A stretch of DNA of 36,240 bases from Candidatus Moduliflexus flocculans. GTDB lineage: Bacteria; Moduliflexota; Moduliflexia; Moduliflexales; Moduliflexaceae. The position numbers and the translations under genes are program-made. Every line of letters starts with the position of its first letter. The stretch's first letter is position 1. Below, one piece after another: positions 8,272 to 17,052 of the stretch. The notes below the pieces were generated by a model that saw nothing but the letters and a program-made list of their open reading frames with translations, did not search any database and was not told the DNA's origin. Location: positions 5,001-41,240 of the forward strand of contig DF820460.1 in the NCBI GenBank assembly GCA_000739515.1, given 5' to 3'.

Positions 8272-9210
8272 TTAAGGAAGACAGCCACAATCACTCTTGC
8301 TAAATGTACAACCGGGATATTCGGTGGGATTAGGCACATAAAAGCCTTGTTTATCAGGATGTCTCAGCGAAACCTCCGTACTGATGGTCATATCGTGATA
8401 CGTCACATGGTCGAATGGGTCTTTGCGTTCAGACGTGGTCGTGACGGAAATGCGAACGCGCCGCAATCCGCGAAGTTGATTCTGGTCAGTGATCGAGGAA
8501 AAATAACGTTCATCTCCGGTCAATTCGCCGTCGCAATTGGCGTCTCCGTGCAAGATGACTGAGCAGGGCGAAATTGCCATATAGTATTGAAACATCGGGG
8601 GCGCATTCGTCTTTTTTTCTTCTCCGGGCTTGCTTTTTTTATACGGACCAAGCGCTCCAATCGTTAATGACACATTTTTTTTGCCGTTAATCTCTTTCAT
8701 CAGCGCCATATCGTCAGGATTTTGCGTCGTTTGCTCTTCGGGGTTATCGCCAATATCATCCGAATCAACATCACCATCGTTTCGTGAATCTAACGTCAAA
8801 CGAATCGTTTCCGCCCCCGTTCTGCCTACTAAAGGGCCCTTAAAATATACATTTGGCGAGAGATAGGCGTTAATGCCATCATACAGTGGAATGCTTGAAC
8901 CTGGTAAAAGTGGCGCATCGCCCTGCCAATCAACATTAAACGTAAACTGAAACGGTGCAGCCTCGATAATCGCTGGCTGACCGTGCTGCACATCTCTGTT
9001 GAAACCGACCATGCGAATCAACCGCGCCATTTCATCCACGCCAAGCCGCGCTTCCTGAATCATTGCGACATCCATCTCCTGCCGCGCTGAGACTTTGCGC
9101 ATCTGAAGAAACACCGTCGCCACAATCGCAAACACTCCCACCGTAATGGCCATGCTGATGAGCAATTCCAATAAAGTAAACCCGCGTGTTGATCCCGTTG
9201 AACGCCACAT
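8272..9210 (-). CDS. Prepilin-type protein, PilW-like minor pseudopilin
   Basis: A 312-residue protein with a type IV prepilin signal: a short basic leader, the cleavage motif RGFTLLELLIS (cut after G, with Glu5 present) and a hydrophobic helix to about residue 35, followed by a long globular domain. The length and the helix followed by QEARLGVDEMARLIRMVGF fit PilW/PulJ-type minor pseudopilins. The globular part contains two acidic loops resembling calcium-binding EF-hand/dockerin loops, DANCDGELTGDE and NDGDVDSDD. The C-terminus is cysteine-rich. The ATG at 9210 puts the cleavage site about 10 residues in; the frame is open to 9276. It lies 28 bases after dnaX and about 67 before xerD, with no other pilus genes in the window. 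Confidence 0.85.
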   Translation of the reverse strand: MWRSTGSTRGFTLLELLISMAITVGVFAIVATVFLQMRKVSARQEMDVAMIQEARLGVDEMARLIRMVGFNRDVQHGQPAIIEAAPFQFTFNVDWQGDAPLLPGSSIPLYDGINAYLSPNVYFKGPLVGRTGAETIRLTLDSRNDGDVDSDDIGDNPEEQTTQNPDDMALMKEINGKKNVSLTIGALGPYKKSKPGEEKKTNAPPMFQYYMAISPCSVILHGDANCDGELTGDERYFSSITDQNQLRGLRRVRISVTTTSERKDPFDHVTYHDMTISTEVSLRHPDKQGFYVPNPTEYPGCTFSKSDCGCLP

Positions 9211-9238
9211 GTGCCTTTTTTCTATTATTGAGCGTTTC

Positions 9239-10990
9239 CTATTCGATAATTGTCCCTTCAAACAAGCGCACCACATCTTGCACCGAGACTTCTACCGGAG
9301 GTTTATATGATGACTTTGCGTCACGTCGCTGCCAGCCGCCATCGCCGCCTTTCGTCTGCCAATCCTGTTTGGGGCGCGCAGGCATTGAGGCTGCCGCCTG
9401 ACGCGGCACGGCATCTGGCGGCGGCGCTTCGATACGAGGAAGTTCAGCCAGGCGTTGTTCATGTTGTTCGCGAATCGCCTCAAATGAGGCGGCAGCATGA
9501 TGAATCGTGGTTTTAATTCGCATCGGGCGGCCAAAATACGCCTGAAGCAATGTATTCAAAAACGCTTGATTTTTCGGATTTTCGACCGTATTCCGCATAA
9601 ATTCAGCGTCTTGATGAAACCCTAATACCAATTCTTGCGCTGTCAACTCAACTGGAATCGCCTTTTTGAGGCTTGGGGCAAGCGATTTCCGTTCTGCGTC
9701 CACTCGCGCTAAAAGATCGTTCCAGACTCGCTCAACATCCTGCGGTGGCTGAAACGGCTCGACAGGCGCGGCATCGGCAGGACGAGCGTCTTGAATGCTT
9801 TCCGTTGGCCGTTCACGAACATACGGCACGCCCGGCGACATTTCTGGCAACTGCTGCCGAATCTGCTGAAGTTGACGAGCCATCTCTGGCAGCGGCGTGA
9901 TCGCCTGCACTCGCGCCATGCGGGTGAGCGCCATTTCGAGAATCAGGCGCGGACTCGGCGAAAATTTCATTTCTCGTTCGACATCTGCCAACATCCAGTA
10001 TAATTGCTGCAATTCTGACAGGCTCGTGACTGCTGCAAACTGTTCTAAGTCGCTCCTGGAGTAATCGAAGAGCGCCAAATACCGATCTGCGTCAGATACC
10101 GTTTTTAGAACGATCAGGTTACGCACGCGCTCTAACAGTTCCATACAAAAGAGCCGGAGGTTATAGCCGCCGCTGACAAGACGCTCCATCAGCGTGAAGA
10201 GATGCGCGGCGCGATGCTCCAGAATCGCGGATAAAAATGCGTGAATCAGGCGCTGTTCGGGAATGCCGAGCACATAGCGCACGTCATGATCTCGCACCGT
10301 GTTGTCGCAAAAGCTGAAGACTTGATCCAGCAGGTTTTCCGCATCCCGCACGCTGCCGCCAGATGTTTTCGCTAATAACGACAGGCTTTTCTCGCTAATC
10401 GTCCGCCGTTCATGTTTCGCAATTTTTTTGAGCAATTGAATCACTTGCTCTGGGGAGCCGTTTTTGAATTTGAATTGCTGGCAGCGCGACAGAATCGTCA
10501 TTGGAATTTTCCAGATTTCCGTTGTCGCCATGATAAACACGACGTTTCCCGGTGGTTCTTCCAGCGTTTTCAGCAACGCATTAAACGCCTCTTTAGTCAG
10601 CATGTGGACTTCGTCAATAATGAAAATTTTATAGCGGCTGCGAGATGGCGCGTAGTTGACATTCTCCTGCAACACGCGCACATCGTCCACACCGCGATTC
10701 GAGGCCGCGTCAATCTCTTCCACGTCCATCGAATAGCCATCCGTGATTTCCCGGCAGAACTCACAGGCATTACATGGCGTCGGCGTCGGACCATGCTCGC
10801 AATTCAAGGCTTTCGCCAGAATGCGGGCGGTTGTCGTCTTGCCGATGCCGCGAATGCCGGTAAACAAATAACCGTGATGAATCCGTCCGGTCGCGATGGA
10901 ATTTTTCAGCACGTCCGCAATATGTTCCTGCCCGACCACATCATCGAAGACCTGAGGTCGCCATTTCCGCGCTAATACTTGGTAGGCCAT
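9239..10990 (-). CDS. dnaX: DNA polymerase III subunit gamma/tau
   Basis: Clamp-loader ATPase subunit of the replicative polymerase. Numbering from MAYQVLARKWRPQ, the sequence shows Walker A with GIGKTT near residues 48-53 and a four-cysteine zinc module (C64, C73, C76, C79). Walker B FIIDEVHML lies near 123 and the LLKTLEEPP segment follows. The collar domain comes next, then a C-terminal tau-like region to residue 583. The frame is open 10 codons further, to 11020, but the MAYQVLARK N-terminus is strongly conserved, so 10990 is the start although its Shine-Dalgarno is weak. I see no plausible programmed frameshift at the usual gamma position. It may be the first gene of a long minus-strand unit ending in cpoB. 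Confidence 0.96.
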   Translation of the reverse strand: MAYQVLARKWRPQVFDDVVGQEHIADVLKNSIATGRIHHGYLFTGIRGIGKTTTARILAKALNCEHGPTPTPCNACEFCREITDGYSMDVEEIDAASNRGVDDVRVLQENVNYAPSRSRYKIFIIDEVHMLTKEAFNALLKTLEEPPGNVVFIMATTEIWKIPMTILSRCQQFKFKNGSPEQVIQLLKKIAKHERRTISEKSLSLLAKTSGGSVRDAENLLDQVFSFCDNTVRDHDVRYVLGIPEQRLIHAFLSAILEHRAAHLFTLMERLVSGGYNLRLFCMELLERVRNLIVLKTVSDADRYLALFDYSRSDLEQFAAVTSLSELQQLYWMLADVEREMKFSPSPRLILEMALTRMARVQAITPLPEMARQLQQIRQQLPEMSPGVPYVRERPTESIQDARPADAAPVEPFQPPQDVERVWNDLLARVDAERKSLAPSLKKAIPVELTAQELVLGFHQDAEFMRNTVENPKNQAFLNTLLQAYFGRPMRIKTTIHHAAASFEAIREQHEQRLAELPRIEAPPPDAVPRQAAASMPARPKQDWQTKGGDGGWQRRDAKSSYKPPVEVSVQDVVRLFEGTIIE

Positions 10991-11052
10991 AGTCAGAATG
11001 TTCTCTTCTGAAACGAACAAGATGTTATAGATGCGAGCATTGATTTTTAATA

Positions 11053-11085
11053 AGACCTCACAGGTTTTAAAAACCTGTGAGGTCT
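11053..11085. repeat. Palindromic repeat family A, copy 1
   Basis: AGACCTCACAGGTTTT, one base, then its 16-base exact complement. It lies upstream of dnaX. The same element recurs at 13469, 15325 and 27190. Confidence 0.85.
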
Positions 11086-11239
11086 CTGAACTACGCGATA
11101 TGAATTTTCAATACTCCCATCTATAACACATTTTTTATTTAGGAGATGACATTAGCACTATCCTTCCTTGTCAAGTTGAAAAACAGGGAATAATACCAAT
11201 TGCGGTCAATTCGATCATATTCGCATGATCATAATAGAA

Positions 11240-11256
11240 ACGCCCCGACGGGGCGT
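11240..11256 (-). terminator. Hairpin after the DUF255 gene (repeat family C)
   Basis: ACGCCCC-GAC-GGGGCGT lies 2 bases after the stop of the DUF255 gene and is followed on the minus strand by TTCTATTAT, a moderate U-tail, so it may terminate that gene. The same core recurs at 18252-18272. Confidence 0.6.
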
Positions 11257-11258
11257 CT

Positions 11259-13349
11259 CTACGAAATAGCGGTTAGTTGTTTGAGCAGTTCAGCAAGTTC
11301 GGTCACTGGCAGATTACAGGCGAAATTTCGGCAAACGTAGGCGGTTGTTTTGCTGGTAATGCACTGATACGGTTCGATAAACGGCGCAAGTCTGAGAATC
11401 TCTGGCGCGTCCTGATTTGCCGGGCGAAACAAAATGACGGCATTTGGCAGGAATTCAGCGCGAAGCGCGGCGAGCATCTGCTTCGTTTCCATTGCGTCTA
11501 TATCGCCGACAATGACGATTTCATGAGACGGACTGAGGGCGAAATCTGCGGCAGTCAGCAGAAACGCAAATGCGGTCGGATTCTGCGCCGCCATGCCAGA
11601 AAATGCGCGAAACAGGCGTTCTGCGTCTGTTTCAAATTCCGAATGTCCCGTTAACCTCGCAAGGCGCAGCAGATTCAGCATCATGACCGAATTGCCGGAC
11701 GGAATCGCGCCGTCGTAGCCTTCTTTCTGGCGCAATGGCAGCGGCTCGGCGTCGTTCGCGCTGAGAAAATAGCCGCCACCCGCAGCATCGCGAAAATGCG
11801 CTTGAACCTGTTGATTCAGCGTCAGCGCACGTTCAAGATGTTTCGGCTCGAACGTCGCCTCGTATAACTCGATTACACCCCAGATTATAAACGCATAATC
11901 GTCGAGATGCCCGGCAATGGCGGCCTCTCCGTCGCGATAGCGATGGAGTAGACGTCCGTCTGGCAAGCTCACAGTTGAAAATATGAACTCGGCGGCGCGT
12001 TCGGCGGCAGCGGTGTAAATTGGCTCATTTAACACCTGTCCGCCTTTCGCGAGCGCCGCAATCATCAGCCCATTCCAGTCGGTCAGAATTTTATCGTCTT
12101 TCAGCGGATGAACGCGTCCTTTCCGCGTCTCGAGCAGCCGCTGGCGGATGCGTTCGAAGCGTTCGCATTCCTGGTTCGGCAAGGGCTGCCGCAGGTGAAT
12201 GATATTTTCGCCGGTTTTCTGGCCGGTGGATTGTTCATAAAAATTGCCCGCTTCTTCGAATGAGAACAATGTCAGCGCGAACTCCGCATCTTCGGCGTCC
12301 AGCAACGCTCGCAATTCTTCGACTGACCAGACGTAAAATTTCCCTTCAACGCCTTCGCTGTCAGCGTCTTCGGCAGAGTACAACCCGCCTGACGGATCGG
12401 TCATATCGCGCAAAACGTATGTGAAGATTTCGCGAGCGGTTTGCGCATATTCAGGCTTTTTCGTCGCCTGATACACCTCAAGATACGCCAACACAAGCAG
12501 CGCCTGATCGTAGAGCATCTTTTCGAAATGTGGCAGCAGCCAGCGCTCGTCGGTAGAATAGCGGTGAAAGCCGAAACCGAGATGATCGTAGATGCCGCCG
12601 CGCCGCATCGCCTGAAGCGTCTGCTCGATCATGCCCAACAGCGGCGCGTGGCCGTTGCGTTTCCATTGCCGCAGCAATAACATCAATGTATGCGGCGACG
12701 GGAATTTCGGAGCGCTGCTGAATCCGCCGTATTTCCGGTCGAACCTCTCCGTTAATTCATGCCCGGCGCGATTGAGCAGCGCAAAATCCGCCTGTGGCGC
12801 GTTCTCAGGCGAACCTGCCGATTTAATATGATACGTCTGCAGCGTCTCAAGAATATGTTGCGCGGTTTGCAGCGCTTTTTCGCGTTCATGCGCCCAGAGA
12901 TGACGCACCTGCGGAATCAGATCGATCATCCCGATCCGCCCGAAGCGCGACGTTTTCGGGAAATACGTCCCGGCGAAAAACGGCGCTTTATCAGGCGTCA
13001 TCAGAATCGTCAGCGGCCAGCCGCCGCTGCCGGTCAACATCTGACAGACGGCCATGTAGAGGCTGTCAATGTCGGGGCGTTCTTCGCGATCCACTTTGAC
13101 GCAGACGAACGTATCGTTCAGCAAGCGAGCGATGTCGGCGTCTTCGAACGATTCATGCGCCATGACATGACACCAGTGACAGGTGGCGTAGCCGATGGAG
13201 AGAAAAATCGGTTTTTGCTCGCGTTTGGCTTTCGCGAACGCCTCGTCGCCCCAGGGAAACCAATCCACCGGATTTCCGCCGTGTAGCAGGAGATACGGGC
13301 TTTTTTCGGCGCGTAATCGGTTCTGAAATTGTTGTGTTGAAGGATCCAT
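11259..13349 (-). CDS. DUF255 thioredoxin-fold protein (YyaL/SSP411 family)
   Basis: A 696-residue protein of the YyaL/SPATA20 family. An N-terminal thioredoxin-like DUF255 domain opens with [21 protein letters not shown] and contains the CHWC redox-type motif at residues 57-60 followed by [11 protein letters not shown] large (alpha/alpha)6-barrel-like domain follows, related to N-acylglucosamine epimerases and glycosidases ([20 protein letters not shown], then FEKMLYDQA). No signal peptide is seen, so it is probably cytoplasmic. The biochemical role of the family is not settled. The frame is open to 13433, but the ATG at 13349 gives the conserved N-terminus and the upstream part is covered by a 29-bp inverted repeat. 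It is probably monocistronic. Confidence 0.93.
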   Translation of the reverse strand: MDPSTQQFQNRLRAEKSPYLLLHGGNPVDWFPWGDEAFAKAKREQKPIFLSIGYATCHWCHVMAHESFEDADIARLLNDTFVCVKVDREERPDIDSLYMAVCQMLTGSGGWPLTILMTPDKAPFFAGTYFPKTSRFGRIGMIDLIPQVRHLWAHEREKALQTAQHILETLQTYHIKSAGSPENAPQADFALLNRAGHELTERFDRKYGGFSSAPKFPSPHTLMLLLRQWKRNGHAPLLGMIEQTLQAMRRGGIYDHLGFGFHRYSTDERWLLPHFEKMLYDQALLVLAYLEVYQATKKPEYAQTAREIFTYVLRDMTDPSGGLYSAEDADSEGVEGKFYVWSVEELRALLDAEDAEFALTLFSFEEAGNFYEQSTGQKTGENIIHLRQPLPNQECERFERIRQRLLETRKGRVHPLKDDKILTDWNGLMIAALAKGGQVLNEPIYTAAAERAAEFIFSTVSLPDGRLLHRYRDGEAAIAGHLDDYAFIIWGVIELYEATFEPKHLERALTLNQQVQAHFRDAAGGGYFLSANDAEPLPLRQKEGYDGAIPSGNSVMMLNLLRLARLTGHSEFETDAERLFRAFSGMAAQNPTAFAFLLTAADFALSPSHEIVIVGDIDAMETKQMLAALRAEFLPNAVILFRPANQDAPEILRLAPFIEPYQCITSKTTAYVCRNFACNLPVTELAELLKQLTAIS

Positions 13350-13354
13350 AGTAA

Positions 13355-13425
13355 AAACTACACGGATGAGCGTAAGAAAGGATGTTCTCCGAATGTATCC
13401 TTTCTTACGCTCATCCGTGTAGTTT
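13355..13425. repeat. 29-bp perfect inverted repeat upstream of the DUF255 gene
   Basis: Two perfect 29-base arms (13355-13383 and 13397-13425) around a 13-base loop. The inner arm edge is 5 bases from the DUF255 start codon, so the hairpin would form in its 5' leader and could cover the ribosome binding region. Confidence 0.9.
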
Positions 13426-13468
13426 GCTTGCAAGGTATAGCATTATTCAGTGGTATTGACCAGGAGGA

Positions 13469-13501
13469 AAACCTCACAGGTCTTCGAGACCTGTGAGGTT
13501 T
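13469..13501. repeat. Palindromic repeat family A, copy 2
   Basis: AAACCTCACAGGTCT, loop TCG, then the exact 15-base complement. It differs from copies 1 and 3 by paired substitutions that keep the stem, which points to selection on the hairpin. Confidence 0.85.
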
Positions 13502-13739
13502 CTGCTCAATATTGCATCTGCCTCAAGAAGAAATCCGCAAGGGACAACACCTCAAAATCTTTGTTTGTGAAATGGTTTGCATAGAACTATTTCAGTTATT
13601 TTTTTGTGCATTTCTGCCGCGCATAGTTCTTGACAAATATCTTCCATCTTTGAGCAGAATGTTATTCTCGTTTATATATCCTGGAACGTCCGTTGCGGTC
13701 GCTCCGTTATTTCATCAACAAAAAACCAGGAGAATTTGT

Positions 13740-15308
13740 ATGAAACGGTATGCCAGTTTATTCAGCGTGTTGATGCTTGTCTGTGCGGCAACGCTGTCAT
13801 TTTCAGCCCAGGCGGAAGAGATGAAGAAGGCCAAATATGTGATGTTGTTTATCGGCGACGGCATGGCGATGGCGCAGCGTTACGCCGCCGAGCTGTCGCT
13901 CTCCAACGGCGCAATTGACATGAATCGCCCCCAATTGCTTATGAATACGTTCCCGGCGCAGGGATTGGACACCACGTTCGACCTGACCAGCATCATCCCG
14001 GATTCATCCTCGACCGGCACCGCGATTGCATCGGGGTTTAAAACAGAATCCTCCGTGTTAGGGACTGACCCGACCGGCGAGATCAAATATAAATCCATTG
14101 CGGAAACCGCGAAAGAAAAAGGTTGGAAAGTCGGCATTTTAAGCACCGTGTCATTAGACCACGCCACGCCTGCTGTATTCTACGCGCATCAGAAGAGCCG
14201 CAACAGCATGTATGAAATCAGCATGGAATTAGCGAACTCCGGGTTCGATTTCTTCGGCGGCGGACAGTTGAAATCGCCTACCAGTAAAGAAGAAGGCAAG
14301 CCGAACGCCTTAGACACCGCCAAAGCGAATGGCTATACGATTGCGATGGGACGCGCCGAACTTGAAGCGCTGAAACCGGGGGCGGGGAAAGTGATCGCGA
14401 TGAATGACCTTGTGGATAGCGACGCCGCGATGTATTACACGATTGATCAACCGGAAGGATATGTGACGATTGCCGAATATACGGCCAAAGCGATTGAATT
14501 GCTGGATAACCCTGACGGCTTTTTTATGATGGTGGAAGGCGGAAAAATTGACTGGGCATGCCATGCGAATGACGCGGCGGCGGCTATTCAAGATACGTTA
14601 GCGTTTGACGCGGCGATTGCCGAAGGGATGAAATTCTATGAAAAACACCCGGATGAAACGCTGATTATCGTCACTGGCGACCATGAAACCGGCGGCTTGA
14701 GCATCGGCTATGCTGGCACGAAATATTCGTCCTACATCAGCAAAATGAAGAATCAAAAAGTGAGTTATCTCGGTTTCAACGCAAAACTCGAAGAGTTTAA
14801 AAAGGCCAACCCAGCAGCGAAATTTGAGGATGTGCTGCCGCTGATTAAAGAGGCGTTCGGGTTATATGTCCTCTCCGCCGAAGAAAAAGCGACACTGAAG
14901 GCCGCGATTGATGCCGGAAAAGCGAAAGACGCTGCCGACGACGTGAAGAAAGCGGCGAAAGAGGCCGAAAATACGCTGAAATACGGTTTAGCGCTGACTG
15001 ACGCTGATCTCGCGATTTTGCAGGACGCCTTTGCCGTCTCCATGTTAGCCAAAGACGCTCGCCCCGCTGATGATGTGGCGTATGTGCAATACGGCGGCTA
15101 TGAACCGTTAACCGTGAAGTTGACGACGATTCTGGCTGAAAAAGCGGGAATCGGCTGGAGTTCCTACTCACATACCGGCGGCATTCAGCAGACTTCTGCT
15201 ATCGGTGCAGGCGCGGAATTGTTCAACGGCTATTACGATCAGACCGACATTTACAAAAAGATGATGACAGCAGCGGGCTTTGAGCTTACAACTGCCAGCG
15301 CGGAATAA
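13740..15308 (+). CDS. Exported alkaline phosphatase
   Basis: A 522-residue alkaline phosphatase superfamily enzyme that hydrolyses phosphomonoesters outside the cytoplasm. A signal peptide is clear (MKRYASLFSVLMLVCAATLS, with probable cleavage after AQA). Metal and catalytic motifs are present: FIGDGM with Asp40, PDSSSTGTA with the likely nucleophile Ser89, VEGGKIDWACHANDA, VTGDHETGG and a C-terminal SHTGG. A helical Ala/Lys/Asp-rich insertion at about 375-425 separates the DHETGG and SHTGG motifs. The start is fixed by CAGGAGA about 6 bases upstream and the signal peptide, although the frame is open to 13512. A family A palindrome follows the gene. No pho-type box was recognised. Confidence 0.94.
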   Translation: MKRYASLFSVLMLVCAATLSFSAQAEEMKKAKYVMLFIGDGMAMAQRYAAELSLSNGAIDMNRPQLLMNTFPAQGLDTTFDLTSIIPDSSSTGTAIASGFKTESSVLGTDPTGEIKYKSIAETAKEKGWKVGILSTVSLDHATPAVFYAHQKSRNSMYEISMELANSGFDFFGGGQLKSPTSKEEGKPNALDTAKANGYTIAMGRAELEALKPGAGKVIAMNDLVDSDAAMYYTIDQPEGYVTIAEYTAKAIELLDNPDGFFMMVEGGKIDWACHANDAAAAIQDTLAFDAAIAEGMKFYEKHPDETLIIVTGDHETGGLSIGYAGTKYSSYISKMKNQKVSYLGFNAKLEEFKKANPAAKFEDVLPLIKEAFGLYVLSAEEKATLKAAIDAGKAKDAADDVKKAAKEAENTLKYGLALTDADLAILQDAFAVSMLAKDARPADDVAYVQYGGYEPLTVKLTTILAEKAGIGWSSYSHTGGIQQTSAIGAGAELFNGYYDQTDIYKKMMTAAGFELTTASAE

Positions 15309-15324
15309 TTGACGACGCAAACAA

Positions 15325-15357
15325 AGACCTCACAGGTTTTCAAAACCTGTGAGGTCT
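15325..15357. repeat. Palindromic repeat family A, copy 3
   Basis: AGACCTCACAGGTTTT, C, then the exact 16-base complement, followed by GCTTTT on the plus strand. It lies between the phosphatase and the next small gene and could terminate the phosphatase transcript. Confidence 0.85.
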
Positions 15358-15375
15358 GCTTTTCAGGAGGCTGTT

Positions 15376-15594
15376 ATGAAAAAGCAGCAGACACATAAGC
15401 AATTTAAAGTTGCCGCGGCGCGGTTTGATTTGCAGGATGGAGAGCATATTTATCCTGACACCATTATCGGCGAAGACTGGGAAACCGGCGAGCCAATCGA
15501 AGCGGGCTGCACAGGCCGCGTGCAACGAATCGAATTCAGCGGCGGCGACCATGCCTTCACCGTCACAATTGCGATTGAATCAGAGGATGATTAA
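15376..15594 (+). CDS. Hypothetical 72-residue protein
   Basis: A small acidic protein beginning MKKQQTHKQFKVAAARFDL, with no signal peptide or membrane segment. It is probably a small beta-rich soluble domain (GEDWETGEPIEAG, RVQRIEFSGGDHAFTVTI). I do not recognise a family. The start is well supported by AGGAGG 5 bases upstream of the ATG; the frame itself extends to 15349 but that part is within the repeat. It lies 67 bases after the alkaline phosphatase, with a palindrome between, so co-transcription is possible but not certain. Confidence 0.75.
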   Translation: MKKQQTHKQFKVAAARFDLQDGEHIYPDTIIGEDWETGEPIEAGCTGRVQRIEFSGGDHAFTVTIAIESEDD

Positions 15595-15603
15595 AAGACC
15601 AAT

Positions 15604-15637
15604 CAGCCCTCTCAGAGTCTGCTCCCTGACAGGGCTG
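15604..15637 (+). terminator. Possible terminator after the 72-residue gene
   Basis: CAGCCCT...AGGGCTG with an inner TCAG/CTGA extension, followed by AATTTAACTCTTTG. It begins 9 bases after the stop. The loop is fairly long and the T-tract weak, so this is tentative. Confidence 0.45.
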
Positions 15638-15691
15638 AATTTAACTCTTTGCGCTTGCCTCAGCAGAGAGTCATTCGCCGGTCGTAACACG

Positions 15692-16789
15692 TTATTGACT
15701 ACTGCTGATAGGACGCTCAGGACGTCCGCTCCCCTCGCCAACTCCATCGTCATCCTTGTCTTCAGGTTTTTTCATGCCGAGCACCCCAACCGTCACGCGC
15801 GAGGAACCGCCTGTGGACAATGTGGCGGTATTGGTAAAATACGAAAATTCACTTTCGTCAATTTCTCCTTTATGCGTTAGCATTCCATACGTGACCGTTA
15901 CGCTTTTATTGGGAGGAATATTCGAAAAACCAACTTTGAACTCATTTTCTTTGACAGATATCACGTTGCAACCAGGCGGGAACGGGTCTTCGAAGCTTTC
16001 AACCTGTGGGCAATCAATGCTGAAGTTGACGAGCGTTAACGCGCCGCCATTTGTGCCTGCGGACATCGCATCCGTCAATTCGACATGATTTTCATTGCTT
16101 GTGCCGGTATTGCGGATGGTGACTTTATATTGAAGCGTCTCCTCGCGATACGTTTCGGCAGATTGCGGATTCACCGTCTTTTGCACGATAAAATCCGGCA
16201 ATGCCGCAGGGACGCAATCCGCATAACGATGCACGAGCGAATAGGCGCGGCTGCAATCATATCCGCCCGGCGGACATTTCGCGTTCACGCTGATATGAAT
16301 GTTCGCGCTGCCGTCGCGAAAATTCGGTTTGGGCTGAATGCTGATCATCGCGTATCCACAGCGCGGATTGAATCCTTTTCCCCCTTGGCATTCGTTCAAA
16401 TTAATCCGCACGCAGCCGCCTTCAGGTTTCCATTCAATCAGGCGTTGATCTTTTTTGACAAAAAAGAGATCAGAAATCCCATCCTGATTCTGATCGAGCG
16501 CAGCGCGTTGAACGGCTGCTGTATCCGCAAAATAGACAAAATCAAAATCCTGATTTATATCGCGGCTGTCAAATGTAATGCCGCACAAATCAATAAAGTC
16601 CATCAACGGCGGATACACATCGGGCGTGGTCTGATACCAGATATAATACGGGCCGCATGCGCCGCTTTTGCCATTCGGCGAGACGGCTTTCGCCAGAACC
16701 TCAGCGACTTCGGCAAACGCGCCCAGACATGCCAGCAGAAGACAGACGAGAACAAATACTGTTCTTGGGGTTCGATATATGCAAATCAT
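15692..16789 (-). CDS. Exported DUF11-domain protein
   Basis: A 365-residue secreted or surface protein. The signal peptide comprises about the first 27 residues (RTPRTVFVLVCLLLACLGAFA). A central cysteine-containing region of unknown fold covers about 40-205, with acidic EF-hand-like stretches such as DQNQDGISD. A DUF11 (conserved repeat) beta-sandwich follows at about 210-320 (LQYKVTIRNTGTSNENHVEL), and the tail is charged and low-complexity. DUF11 domains are typical of bacterial surface proteins; no catalytic motif is seen. The ATG at 16789 is chosen for GGGAGA upstream. A 318-residue frame on the opposite strand (16085-17041) is considered a shadow. It is divergent from the metalloprotease lipoprotein. 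Confidence 0.8.
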   Translation of the reverse strand: MICIYRTPRTVFVLVCLLLACLGAFAEVAEVLAKAVSPNGKSGACGPYYIWYQTTPDVYPPLMDFIDLCGITFDSRDINQDFDFVYFADTAAVQRAALDQNQDGISDLFFVKKDQRLIEWKPEGGCVRINLNECQGGKGFNPRCGYAMISIQPKPNFRDGSANIHISVNAKCPPGGYDCSRAYSLVHRYADCVPAALPDFIVQKTVNPQSAETYREETLQYKVTIRNTGTSNENHVELTDAMSAGTNGGALTLVNFSIDCPQVESFEDPFPPGCNVISVKENEFKVGFSNIPPNKSVTVTYGMLTHKGEIDESEFSYFTNTATLSTGGSSRVTVGVLGMKKPEDKDDDGVGEGSGRPERPISSSQ

Positions 16790-17052
16790 GCTCTTTATCT
16801 CCCTGTTGAACACACCATAATATTCAAGATTTGCGCTGATAATCGGTATGTCCCATATTCAAGCGCATTCGTCAATCTTTTTTTATGGAATTTTCCCGAA
16901 TCGCATTCCCGAATGAGGAAATTTTGCCGCCTGCATATATTTTCCTTGCATAATTTCCATGCGTTGGCCATTCTTTCATCACAGCCAGCAACGCTTGCAT
17001 TAACAGCGTTTTCCAAATCAACGCGACGTTTTCATCACTGACGGGGGGAAAT

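Larger units (their letters stand above)
13350..13739. other. Intergenic region between the DUF255 gene and the alkaline phosphatase
   Basis: No gene is supported in these 390 bases. They hold the 29-bp inverted repeat, a family A palindrome (13469-13501), a TTGACA at 13630-13635 with no convincing -10, and the phosphatase ribosome binding site just before 13740. The open frame running through from 13512 is treated as read-through upstream of the signal peptide. Confidence 0.6.

Noticed and set aside
10415..10440. A-rich slippery run in dnaX as a programmed frameshift site
   Set aside because: It lies near residue 190, far before the usual gamma/tau point, and a -1 shift would end the protein within a few codons inside the core region.
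13512..13739. 76-residue N-terminal extension of the alkaline phosphatase
   Set aside because: A good ribosome binding site and a classical signal peptide begin at 13740; the upstream frame is open by chance.
16085..17041. 318-residue open frame opposite the DUF11 gene
   Set aside because: It has no recognisable domain, overlaps the divergent promoter region, and the minus-strand frame has a signal peptide, ribosome binding site and DUF11 motif.
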